DNA from: Candidatus Saccharibacteria bacterium UBA3218
GTDB lineage: Bacteria; Patescibacteriota; Saccharimonadia; Saccharimonadales; Saccharimonadaceae
Assembly: GCA_002363125.1 (NCBI GenBank)
Contig: DEWE01000011.1
Location: 1-21,565 of the forward strand
Direction of reading: 5' to 3'
Length of the DNA stretch: 21,565 nt
A program made the translations under genes and the position numbers. This document shows positions 1 through 6,949 of the stretch, one piece after another. A model generated the notes under the pieces. That model worked only from the letters and a program-made list of their open reading frames with translations, ran no database searches and was not told the DNA's origin. Positions within the stretch are counted from its first letter, which is position 1. Each line of letters starts with the position of its first letter.

Positions 1-1
1 T

Positions 2-1183
2 GAACTAATTACGAAGGAAATGGCTAAACAAATTGAAGCCGACGAAAAGGTTAACGAAGTAAAAATTCAATCTATCCTTTCTACGACTGCAGTTAACGGA
101 ATCCCGCGTAAGGCTTACGGTGTGGATATGGCTACTCGTGAGCTAGTGGCAGCAAATGAGCCGGTTGGCGTAATTGCCGCTCAATCTCTTGGTGAGCCTG
201 GTACTCAGCTTACACTAGATACTAAGCATGGTTCTGGTGTGGCTGGTTCTGGTGCAATCGCAAGAGGTCTTCCACGTGTTGAAGAGCTTCTCGAAGCTCG
301 TACGCCAAAAGGTCAAGCTTATGTATCTTCGATCGATGGTGTAGTAGAGGTTTGGGAAGATGGTAATCATTACGTAGTCCAAATCACTCCACAATCTGGT
401 GAGATCAAGAAATTCGAACTAGAAGGGCGAAATCCTGCAGTCAAAGATGGCCAAAGCGTAAAAGCTGGTGCAACTTTGATTCGCAAGAGTGGTGGTAAAG
501 ATGCTGTAAAAGCTCCAAATGATGGTATTATAGAGCTTGTAAAAGATGCAATCATCTTGGTATCTGCCGCTAAGTCTTCCGTAAAGATGGAAATACCTGG
601 TGATGCAGAATTGGTAGTAAAATCTAATGATTCTGTAAAGGCCGGCGATCGCTTAACGACTGGTTCTTTGAACCTTCAGGATCTTTTGAAATATAAAGGT
701 GTCGAAACGACTGAGCGTTATATTATGAACGATGTTCTTAATGTGTATGCAGCTCAAGGTCATGAGATTTCGCCAAAGCATTTGGAGATTTTGGTACGCC
801 AGATGTTCTCTCGCGTCCAAATTAACGATCCTGGTGATTCGAGATTCGTAGCTGGTGACATTACATCTAAAGCTTCAGTCAGCTTAGAAAACGAGCAACT
901 GAAAGCTAATGGTAAAAAACCTGCAACCTATACGAATTTGCTACTTGGTATCACCAAAGTGTCTATCTTCTCGGATTCGTTCTTATCGGCAGCATCATTC
1001 CAAGACACAACGCGTGTGCTTATTAATGCGGCCATCAATGGTCGCGTGGATCACTTGCGTGGTCTCAAGGAAAACGTGATTATTGGTAGAAAGATTCCAG
1101 TAGGTACTGGTGTAGCACCGATCGAAGATTTTGAGATTCCTGATTCAAAAATACCAACTGAAGAAGATCTCGAAAATCTCTAA
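2..1183 (+). CDS. rpoC: DNA-directed RNA polymerase subunit beta', C-terminal part (5' end outside window)
   Basis: Catalytic largest subunit of RNA polymerase. The frame is open to the window edge, so only about 393 C-terminal residues are seen; the Met at 20 is internal. Numbering from that Met, the family block VGVIAAQSLGEPGTQLT (residues 49-65) leads into the trigger loop and then RGLPRVEELLEARTPKG (82-98), which is diagnostic. A sandwich-barrel-like insert follows, then the conserved C-terminal region with ASFQDTTRVL and GLKENVIIGRKIPVGTG. Two departures from the family are visible. The trigger loop reads TLDTKH where most bacteria have TMRTFH. The second zinc site (Cys888, Cys895 and Cys898 in E. 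coli numbering) reads Thr22, Pro29 and Ala32. The next gene is secY, after a 225-bp spacer with a large palindrome. Identity is certain. Confidence 0.98.
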   Translation, partial: ELITKEMAKQIEADEKVNEVKIQSILSTTAVNGIPRKAYGVDMATRELVAANEPVGVIAAQSLGEPGTQLTLDTKHGSGVAGSGAIARGLPRVEELLEARTPKGQAYVSSIDGVVEVWEDGNHYVVQITPQSGEIKKFELEGRNPAVKDGQSVKAGATLIRKSGGKDAVKAPNDGIIELVKDAIILVSAAKSSVKMEIPGDAELVVKSNDSVKAGDRLTTGSLNLQDLLKYKGVETTERYIMNDVLNVYAAQGHEISPKHLEILVRQMFSRVQINDPGDSRFVAGDITSKASVSLENEQLKANGKKPATYTNLLLGITKVSIFSDSFLSAASFQDTTRVLINAAINGRVDHLRGLKENVIIGRKIPVGTGVAPIEDFEIPDSKIPTEEDLENL

Positions 1184-1185
1184 AA

Positions 1186-1359
1186 GTAGCCAAATAGCTT
1201 TCTCTGAAGCGGGACTTGTTTGTTAGTAATTTATACAACACGAGTCAAGAAAAAATTTCCCTAATTTTGGGAAATTTTTTCATTGTGGAATTGTATAAAT
1301 TATAACAAACAAATCTGGTCTAAATCTCATTATGCTTCAGAGAAAGCTATTTTGGTTGC
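1186..1359. repeat. 174-bp nested inverted repeat between rpoC and secY, with a central terminator hairpin
   Basis: Three nested dyads share one centre. The outer arms, 1192-1210 and 1334-1352, are perfect over 19 bp and extend further with a one-base gap. The middle arms, 1216-1238 and about 1291-1313, match except for one extra base (G1226). The inner hairpin, 1250-1261 and 1269-1280, is a perfect 12-bp stem with a 7-nt loop and ends in TTTTTT, so it should terminate transcription in either direction. The outer right arm overlaps the -35 of the secY promoter. It could be a decayed MITE-like insertion or an elaborate terminator; no transposase or target-site duplication was identified. Confidence 0.85.
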
Positions 1360-1384
1360 CTTTGTATGAATATCGTGATATTAT
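1356..1384 (+). promoter_or_regulatory. secY promoter
   Basis: TTGCCT (1356-1361), 17 bp, TATTAT (1379-1384), with the extended TG at 1376-1377. The predicted start near 1391 gives an 18-nt leader containing AAGAGG (1399-1404) before the ATG at 1409. The -35 is embedded in the right end of the nested palindrome. Confidence 0.55.
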
Positions 1385-1408
1385 AGAAGAAGTTATTCAA
1401 GAGGTTAT

Positions 1409-2842
1409 ATGCATTTCAAAACTATTTTCAGATCGTTAAAGAATAAAGACATGCTAAAGCGTGTGGCAATTATTCTCGGCATTTTAGTTGCTTATCGATT
1501 ACTAGCTCGAATACCAGTACCAATGGGTGATGCTTCTACTTTTAAAGAAGCAGTCTCAAATTTAATGGAAAAGTCGGACTTTTCTAGTTTTCTTAATCTG
1601 ATTTCTGGTGGTGGACTAGCTTCATTTAGCATTATTTTGGTTGGTCTTTCGCCATACATTACTGGTTCGATTGTGATTCAGCTTCTAACTAAGGCAATAC
1701 CTTCTCTAGAAGAATTGTCTAATGATGGTGAGACTGGGCGAAGGAAGATTAATCAATGGACGCGTATGTTGACGGTACCACTAGCTATTGTACAGTCTGT
1801 TGCATATATATTTATTCTGTATCAATCTACACTTTCGGCAAATATTGCGTCTGAATTTGCGCCTACTTTTAATGATTGGGCTTTGTCTGTTACGGCAATG
1901 ACGGCTGGCTCTTTGATACTTATGTGGATGGGCGAATTGATCACTGAACAGGGTATCGGTAATGGTATCTCGACTTTGATTTTTGCGTCGATTATTTCCC
2001 AACTTCCTACGACTATGGCCTCGCTTGGTTCAGCATTATTTGATACTAGCCAAGGATCACTTAGTATGTTTGGTTGGCTTGAATTGCCAGTAAATCCGAC
2101 TATATTCTGGATTTTACTAGGTTTTGCATTGGCGATGCTAGTAGTAATTTACTTCTTAGTGAAGCTCAATGAAGCGCAACGTGTTATTACGATCAATTAC
2201 GCAAAGAGAGTACATGGTAATTCGTCTTATGGTGGGATTAAATCAATTTTGCCAATTAAGATGATTGCTGCTGGTGTAATTCCGGTGATTTTTGCGACTG
2301 CATTTTTGTCGCTCCCAGCTTTGGTTGGTCAAGTGATTACATCAGTAAATCCAGGAAATGAGGTCGGCGAGACGTTGGTTACGGTATTTTCGGCACCATC
2401 AGCGAGCAATTTCCAATCAATGTATCCAAATGGTATAACTGGTCAGTGGTTTGTGTATCCAGCAATGTATTTCTTGCTAGTATTTATGTTCACGTATTTC
2501 TATACATCAATCATTTTCAATACCAAGGAAATTGCAGATAATTTACAAAAACAAGGTGGATTTATTGAGGGGGTTCGTCCTGGTATCACTACGGCAAAAT
2601 ATTTAGGTAAAGTAGTGAATCACTTGGATTTGTTTGGCGCTTTGGCTCTTGGCCTTGTTGCGATGTTGCCATTCATTACGGATTATATTTTCATAATAAT
2701 TACTGGAGCACCAATTGGTTTATCTATTTCTGGTACTGGTCTTCTCATCGTAGTGACGGTGGCATTGGAGAATCTAAGGTCGTTAGATTCTCGTGCACTA
2801 ATGATAACATACGACGATTTCAATAATGAGCTTGAAGATTAA
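1409..2842 (+). CDS. secY: Protein translocase subunit SecY
   Basis: Central pore subunit of the Sec translocon, which moves unfolded preproteins across the plasma membrane. At 477 residues it is slightly longer than the usual 430-450. The N-terminal LARIPVP motif, the ITGSIVIQLL plug/TM2 block and the EQGIGNGISTLIF motif are typical, and about ten hydrophobic segments can be followed. The start ATG is preceded by AAGAGG at 1399-1404. It lies directly after rpoC rather than after rplO as in the usual spc operon, with its own promoter. Its last 17 bp overlap the start of a sortase gene, so the two are probably co-translated. Exported products in the window (SleB-like hydrolase, secreted sortase-like protein) would be its clients. 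Confidence 0.97.
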   Translation: MHFKTIFRSLKNKDMLKRVAIILGILVAYRLLARIPVPMGDASTFKEAVSNLMEKSDFSSFLNLISGGGLASFSIILVGLSPYITGSIVIQLLTKAIPSLEELSNDGETGRRKINQWTRMLTVPLAIVQSVAYIFILYQSTLSANIASEFAPTFNDWALSVTAMTAGSLILMWMGELITEQGIGNGISTLIFASIISQLPTTMASLGSALFDTSQGSLSMFGWLELPVNPTIFWILLGFALAMLVVIYFLVKLNEAQRVITINYAKRVHGNSSYGGIKSILPIKMIAAGVIPVIFATAFLSLPALVGQVITSVNPGNEVGETLVTVFSAPSASNFQSMYPNGITGQWFVYPAMYFLLVFMFTYFYTSIIFNTKEIADNLQKQGGFIEGVRPGITTAKYLGKVVNHLDLFGALALGLVAMLPFITDYIFIIITGAPIGLSISGTGLLIVVTVALENLRSLDSRALMITYDDFNNELED

Positions 2843-3515
2843 GGGTTGGCGTAAAATTATAAAGATAATAGTTTGGTCTGTTGTTGCTGTGCTGTTTTTG
2901 ATTTTCTTGATAAAGGTGGCTACTTTTGAGACAAATTATTATAACGAAAAAGAAGGCAGTGAACGTGTAGTAATCGAAGAGATTCTTGCTGAGCCCGAGG
3001 AAGAGTTAATAGAAGAAGAACCAACAGAAGAGGAAGTTCATGAATATACCGTGGCGCCTGATCGTCCTAGATATTTAACGGTGCCAAAATTAGGTATAAA
3101 CAAGGCACGGATTCTACCGATGGGGGTAAATTCTAGAGGCGAGTTATCTACGCCGAACAATATCTTTGATGTAGGCTGGTATGAGGCATCTAGTTTACCA
3201 GGTGGTGGCGGCACCCTAATAATAGATGGTCACAATGGTGGTCCACACGTGCTTGGCGTTTTTAAGAATTTACCAGATTTGGGTTATGGTGATATTATTG
3301 AGGTAGAGCGTGGGGATGGCCTAGTTTTTAAGTATAAAGTAATTGATAGTAAATCAATTCCGTTATCTGAAGCTGATGCTTATATGGCAGTAGCGGCAAG
3401 ATCTCCGGAGCCCGGTAAAGAATCAGTGACTTTAATATCTTGTACTGGCGAATGGTCACAGCAGCAACGAACTTATCTTTCCAGACAGTTTGTAAGAGCA
3501 GTATTTACGGAGTAA
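2826..3515 (+). CDS. Membrane-anchored sortase family transpeptidase
   Basis: Probable cysteine transpeptidase that joins surface proteins or pilins to the cell envelope outside the membrane. The 229 residues contain a short basic N-terminus, one membrane segment (about 10-31), an acidic Glu-rich linker (about 50-72) and a sortase beta-barrel. The catalytic triad is readable: His136 in DGHNGG, Cys206 in TLISC and Arg220 in LSRQFVRA (aligned with Arg197 of S. aureus SrtA by the R-x-x-F-V pattern). The start overlaps the secY end by 17 bp and has no strong ribosome-binding site, which suggests translational coupling. The subclass was not determined; the N-terminal anchor and short barrel resemble class E or F. 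I saw no LPXTG-type sorting signal in any protein of this window, so substrates must lie elsewhere. Confidence 0.92.
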   Translation: MSLKIKGWRKIIKIIVWSVVAVLFLIFLIKVATFETNYYNEKEGSERVVIEEILAEPEEELIEEEPTEEEVHEYTVAPDRPRYLTVPKLGINKARILPMGVNSRGELSTPNNIFDVGWYEASSLPGGGGTLIIDGHNGGPHVLGVFKNLPDLGYGDIIEVERGDGLVFKYKVIDSKSIPLSEADAYMAVAARSPEPGKESVTLISCTGEWSQQQRTYLSRQFVRAVFTE

Positions 3516-3597
3516 AAAATAAACCTTTCATTCGAGGGAGTAAGACTTGGGCTAGCGCCCTGGAGCGCTACCGAGAATGGAATGGTTTATTTTTTTC
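3514..3597 (+). terminator. Branched terminator after the secY-sortase unit
   Basis: The outer stem, 3514-3525 paired with 3584-3595, is a perfect 12 bp (AAAAAATAAACC with GGTTTATTTTTT) and ends in a T-run. Inside it is a second GC-rich hairpin, TAGCGC (3553-3558) with GCGCTA (3565-3570). The outer arm starts within the sortase stop codon. The T-run touches the -35 of the infA promoter. Confidence 0.75.
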
Positions 3598-3626
3598 TTT
3601 ACAATTGTAATTTTATATGCTATACT
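3598..3626 (+). promoter_or_regulatory. infA promoter
   Basis: TTTACA (3598-3603), 17 bp, TATACT (3621-3626), with a TGC extension before the -10. Transcription should start near 3633, only about 7 nt before the infA ATG, so most of the AAAGG-like sequence would lie outside the mRNA. Confidence 0.75.
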
Positions 3627-3639
3627 GAAAAGGTAATTT

Positions 3640-3864
3640 ATGGCTAGTCAAAAGGAAGTGATTAAGCTCACGGGTAGTGTTGTTGAAGCACTGCCAAATA
3701 CCCAATTTCGGGTTGAACTCGAGAATGGTCATATTATTGTTGCTCATATGAGCGGGAGGATGCGTAAAAACTACATTCATCTTGTTCCGGGCGACAGAGT
3801 CGAGGTTGAGTTAACCCCTTACGATCTTACAAAGGGCAGAATCAGTTTTCGACTTAAAGATTAA
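3640..3864 (+). CDS. infA: Translation initiation factor IF-1
   Basis: A small OB-fold protein that occupies the A site of the 30S subunit during initiation. At 74 residues it matches the family length (about 72). The blocks KLTGSVVEALPN, RMRKNYIHLVPGDRVEVELT and YDLTKGRISFR are near-invariant family signatures. It begins a translation gene cluster (infA-rpmJ-rpsM-rpsK-rpsD-rpoA-rplQ) and has its own promoter just upstream. The start at 3640 is the only plausible Met. The predicted leader is very short, so initiation may be essentially leaderless. Confidence 0.97.
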   Translation: MASQKEVIKLTGSVVEALPNTQFRVELENGHIIVAHMSGRMRKNYIHLVPGDRVEVELTPYDLTKGRISFRLKD

Positions 3865-3870
3865 TATTAA

Positions 3871-3960
3871 CGAGGTTATGTTTTTTATCTCCGGAAGCAA
3901 CAGGGGTAAAATTTTAAAAAACATAATGTTATGTTTTGAGAACATAATCTTATAACAGGA
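3871..3960 (+). promoter_or_regulatory. Repeat-rich leader between infA and rpmJ
   Basis: The 113-nt gap holds two tandem hairpins. The first pairs TTATGTTTTTTA (3876-3887) with 3915-3926 (12 bp perfect, 27-nt loop). The second pairs TTATGTT (3929-3935) with AACATAA (3941-3947). The arms are near-identical, so 3918-3926 can instead pair with 3929-3937. The position, ahead of rpmJ-rpsM-rpsK-rpsD, recalls the S4-controlled alpha-operon leader of E. coli, but homology is not shown. Confidence 0.45.
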
Positions 3961-3977
3961 AAGGATATTTTGACACT

Positions 3978-4094
3978 ATGAAGGTACGTGCAAGTGTTAA
4001 AAAGATCTCGCCTGATGACATCATTGTGCGCCGGAAGGGTGTACTTCGAGTCATCAACAAGAAAAAACCTAAGAATAAGCAAAGGCAGGGTTAA
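3978..4094 (+). CDS. rpmJ: 50S ribosomal protein L36, zinc-free form
   Basis: The smallest large-subunit protein, which binds 23S rRNA. Its 38 residues start MKVRASVKKI and end KQRQG, exactly the family ends and length. The four zinc ligands of the usual form (Cys11, Cys14, Cys27, His33) are Ser, Asp, Asn and Asn here, so this is a C-minus L36 that cannot bind zinc in the normal way. The ATG at 3978 has AGGAAAGG upstream (3957-3964). The stop is 4 bp before rpsM. Confidence 0.97.
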   Translation: MKVRASVKKISPDDIIVRRKGVLRVINKKKPKNKQRQG

Positions 4095-4098
4095 ATAT

Positions 4099-4485
4099 AT
4101 GGCTAGAATAGCTAGCGTTGTGATCCCTTCCGATAAACAAGTGTGGATTGCTCTCACTTACGTTTATGGAATTGGACGCACAACAAGTAAAAAAATCCTT
4201 GCGGAGGCTAAAATCGAGCCTACCACTCGGGTGAAAGATCTCACCGAGGCTGACGAACAAAAAATCAACGACATTATTTCAAAGAAATACCATGTTGAAG
4301 GTGATTTGAAGCGCCTAGTGAGTAATAATATTAAACGTTTAAAGGATATTAATTCCTACAAGGGGATGCGTCACAAGGCGAAATTACCAGTCAACGGCCA
4401 GCGTACTCGAACGAATGCACGTACTCGTAAGGGTAAGGCGATCGCGGTCGGTGGTGCACAACCTAAGGCAGCAAGTAAGACTTAA
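4099..4485 (+). CDS. rpsM: 30S ribosomal protein S13
   Basis: Small-subunit head protein that contacts the P-site tRNA and bridges to the 50S. The chosen start, MARIASVVIPSDK at 4099, matches family N-termini; the frame is open to 3988, but that longer form would run through rpmJ. The 128 residues include the helix-two-turn-helix region (YGIGRTTSKKIL) and the basic tail GMRHKAKLPVNGQRTRTNAR, which is diagnostic. It sits 4 bp after rpmJ and 9 bp before rpsK, with AAGGAG at the latter. Confidence 0.97.
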   Translation: MARIASVVIPSDKQVWIALTYVYGIGRTTSKKILAEAKIEPTTRVKDLTEADEQKINDIISKKYHVEGDLKRLVSNNIKRLKDINSYKGMRHKAKLPVNGQRTRTNARTRKGKAIAVGGAQPKAASKT

Positions 4486-4494
4486 GGAGTAAAA

Positions 4495-4935
4495 ATGGCA
4501 GAAGAAGAAATTAAAGCAACAACTGCTCCAGAGGCTACGGAAGTAGCTGCGGCTCCAAAGGCTAAGGCTAAAAAAGGTAAAAGAATCGTAAATAGTGGTG
4601 AGGTACACATCCAAGCTACTTTCAATAATACGATTATTAGCGTCACTGACAAAACTGGTGGTGTATTGACCGCTTCATCGGCTGGTGCCAATGGTTTTCG
4701 TGGTTCTAAGAAGGGTACAGCTTTTGCGGCTGGTGTAGCTGCGGAAAAAGCTTTGGATCTTGCAAAGAAGAATCATGCATTAAATTCAGTAGATGTTTAT
4801 GTATCCGGAATTGGTTTGGGGCGTGATGCAGCGATTCGTGCAATTTCGACAGTTGGAATTAAAATCGATAGTATTACAGATGTAACCCCGATCGCTCACG
4901 GTGGTGTGCGACCAAAGGGAGAAAGGAAACCATAA
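4495..4935 (+). CDS. rpsK: 30S ribosomal protein S11
   Basis: Platform protein of the small subunit, near the mRNA exit and the anti-Shine-Dalgarno helix. The 146 residues consist of an Ala/Lys/Glu-rich N-terminal extension of about 28 residues, then the S11 core with HIQATFNNTIISVTD, GFRGSKKGTAFAAG and GLGRDAAIRAI, ending in the GVRPKGERKP tail. An AAGGAG site precedes the ATG. The stop codon TAA shares its last A with the rpsD start (TAATG), so the two are translationally coupled. Confidence 0.97.
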   Translation: MAEEEIKATTAPEATEVAAAPKAKAKKGKRIVNSGEVHIQATFNNTIISVTDKTGGVLTASSAGANGFRGSKKGTAFAAGVAAEKALDLAKKNHALNSVDVYVSGIGLGRDAAIRAISTVGIKIDSITDVTPIAHGGVRPKGERKP

Positions 4936-5552
4936 TGGCTAGGGATCATTCTCCAATCGTAAAACAAAGCCGTCGCGAAGGGTATGCACTTGCGCCAAAA
5001 GCGCACAAAGTGATGGCAAAAAAGTCTGGTATTCCAGGTGAGCATGGTGACATGCGTGTACGCGGTGGCAGCTTGTATCTCACTCAACTTCGTGAGAAAC
5101 AAAAAGTTCGCCGCATGTACGGTTTGCTTGAAAAGCAATTTGCAAAATTAATGAAAGAAGCACAAAAAGCAGATGGTTTAACTGGTGAGAAGCTTCTAGA
5201 ATATCTAGAGCGTCGTGCTGATAACGTGGTTTTCCGTTCTGGTTTCGCTTTGACTCGTCGTCAAGCTAGACAGTTGATAAGCCACGGTCACTTCCTACTA
5301 AACGGCCGTAGAATTGATATTCCATCAATTCGCTTAAAACCAGGTGATGTATTAGAAGTACGTCCTAAATCTGCAAAAACTGAGTATTTCAAGAATCTTC
5401 CGAACATTATTGGGGCATCGAATGTAACACCACTTTCGTGGTTGAAGGTCGACGCGAAGAAAATGAAAATTGAAGTATCAGGCTTGCCAAAGCGCGAAGA
5501 AGCTGAGGCTGGCATTAACGAACAATTAATTGTTGAGTACTACTCACGCTAA
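4935..5552 (+). CDS. rpsD: 30S ribosomal protein S4
   Basis: Primary 16S rRNA-binding and assembly protein; in E. coli it also represses the alpha operon. The 205 residues match the family length. An N-terminal basic domain without cysteines is followed by the S4 RNA-binding fold (RRADNVVFRSGFALTRRQAR and ISHGHFLLNGRRID). The start overlaps the rpsK stop by 1 nt. Since this organism carries S4 in the same cluster, the hairpin leader before rpmJ is a natural candidate for its feedback site, though nothing in the sequence proves it. Confidence 0.97.
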   Translation: MARDHSPIVKQSRREGYALAPKAHKVMAKKSGIPGEHGDMRVRGGSLYLTQLREKQKVRRMYGLLEKQFAKLMKEAQKADGLTGEKLLEYLERRADNVVFRSGFALTRRQARQLISHGHFLLNGRRIDIPSIRLKPGDVLEVRPKSAKTEYFKNLPNIIGASNVTPLSWLKVDAKKMKIEVSGLPKREEAEAGINEQLIVEYYSR

Positions 5553-5562
5553 GGAGAATTAA

Positions 5563-6513
5563 ATGACTACAAAAAATATTCACGAAGCAAATCTTGCAGA
5601 GGTTAAAGAAAATAGCGCAACGCAAGCAGAGTTTGTAATCAAGCCACTTTACTATGGTTACGGCAATACGCTTGGAAATTCTCTTAGAAGAGTACTTCTT
5701 TCTAGCGTGAAAGGTGCTGCAATTACAGCTTTCTCTATTGAGGGTGCTACTCACGAATATACGACTATTCCTGGTGTACGCGAAGATGTAGTAGATATCA
5801 TGCTAAATCTCAAGAACATCCGCTTCAAGTGTCATACTGATGCGCCAGTAGAGCTTACTTTAGAGATTAAAGGTGACAAACAATCTGAGAAAGATGGCGA
5901 TAAGCGCGTGATAGCTGGCGATATCAAGCTTCCAGCTGAAGTTGAAATCGCTAATCCAAATCAGACGATTTGTCATATCGATGATCCTAAATATGTTCTC
6001 AAAATGCATTTTATCGTAGAGACTGGTCGTGGTTATCTTACCATTGAGCAATCTAGTGCAGAACGTGTACATAGCGATATGATCGCTGTAGATGCAGTAT
6101 TCACACCAGTACTTCGTGTACGCTACAAAGTTGAGAATACTCGTGTTGGTCAAGATACTAACTTGCAACAATTGACTCTCACTATAGATACTGATGGCAC
6201 GATTACGCCAAAAGAAGCTTTTGAAGAAGCTGCAGCTATTTTAGTAAATCAATATACCGCCCTTGCGGGGAGTACGACTGTCGAATCTACTCCTGCGCCA
6301 GGTTCGAAGCAGGACGAGGACGATTCTGGACTTATGCTTCCAATTGAAGAACTCGATCTTTCTGCTCGTACGGCTAATGCCCTACTAAATAACGATATTA
6401 AAACAATTCGTGATTTGGTAACTTTGTCGGAAACTGATCTAAAAGATCTTAAAGGTTTTGGACAAAAGGCATTAGACGAAGTTAAAGAAAAGTTAACGGA
6501 GTTAAATATTTAA
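5563..6513 (+). CDS. rpoA: DNA-directed RNA polymerase subunit alpha
   Basis: The dimer of this subunit scaffolds RNA polymerase assembly; its C-terminal domain contacts promoter UP elements and activators. The 316 residues match the usual length. The N-terminal domain shows GYGNTLGNSLRRVLLSS and the GVREDVVDIMLNLK block. A linker around 240-258 leads to the C-terminal domain (LPIEELDLSARTANALL and LKGFGQKALDEV), where the Arg and Asn matching E. coli Arg265 and Asn268 are kept in ARTAN. An AAGGAG site lies 6 nt before the ATG. rplQ starts 1 nt after the stop. Confidence 0.97.
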   Translation: MTTKNIHEANLAEVKENSATQAEFVIKPLYYGYGNTLGNSLRRVLLSSVKGAAITAFSIEGATHEYTTIPGVREDVVDIMLNLKNIRFKCHTDAPVELTLEIKGDKQSEKDGDKRVIAGDIKLPAEVEIANPNQTICHIDDPKYVLKMHFIVETGRGYLTIEQSSAERVHSDMIAVDAVFTPVLRVRYKVENTRVGQDTNLQQLTLTIDTDGTITPKEAFEEAAAILVNQYTALAGSTTVESTPAPGSKQDEDDSGLMLPIEELDLSARTANALLNNDIKTIRDLVTLSETDLKDLKGFGQKALDEVKEKLTELNI

Positions 6514-6514
6514 T

Positions 6515-6949
6515 ATGCATCGCCACGGATATAAAGGTCGAAAGTTCGGCCGTGAAACCGATCAGAGGTTGGCACTTACGCGTGGGTTGATGTGCTCTCT
6601 GATTAAATACCAATCTATAACTACTACGCTTGCGCGTGCAAAAGAAATTCGTCGTTCAACTGAAAAGTTGATTACAATGGCAAAGAAAGGTGGACTTCAT
6701 AATCGTCGTTTGATCATTGCTAGATTAAACGATTTAGAGGCTGCAACTTTGCTCGTGGATTACATTGCGCCACAGATTAAGCGTAATTCTGGTTACTTAA
6801 AAATAGAACATGCAGGCTATCGTAGAGGAGATAATTCCGAGATGGGTACGATTAGCTTTGTTGACGAAATCTCATTTGAAGAACCAGAAGAAAAGCCGGC
6901 AAAAGCTGAGAAAAAGGCTACTAAGCCAGCCAAAAAGGAGGATAAATAA
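6515..6949 (+). CDS. rplQ: 50S ribosomal protein L17
   Basis: Large-subunit protein near the peptide exit tunnel. The N-terminus MHRHGYKGRKFGR and the block SIKTTLARAKEIRR-like (YQSITTTLARAKEIRR) identify it. At 144 residues it is longer than the E. coli protein because of a Lys/Ala/Glu-rich tail of about 25 residues (EEKPAKAEKKATKPAKK), a common low-complexity addition. Its TAA overlaps the rplM ATG by one base. Confidence 0.97.
   Translation: MHRHGYKGRKFGRETDQRLALTRGLMCSLIKYQSITTTLARAKEIRRSTEKLITMAKKGGLHNRRLIIARLNDLEAATLLVDYIAPQIKRNSGYLKIEHAGYRRGDNSEMGTISFVDEISFEEPEEKPAKAEKKATKPAKKEDK

Noticed and set aside
3988..4098. Longer N-terminus for S13
   Set aside because: It overlaps rpmJ completely, and S13 proteins begin at the MARIA-type Met.
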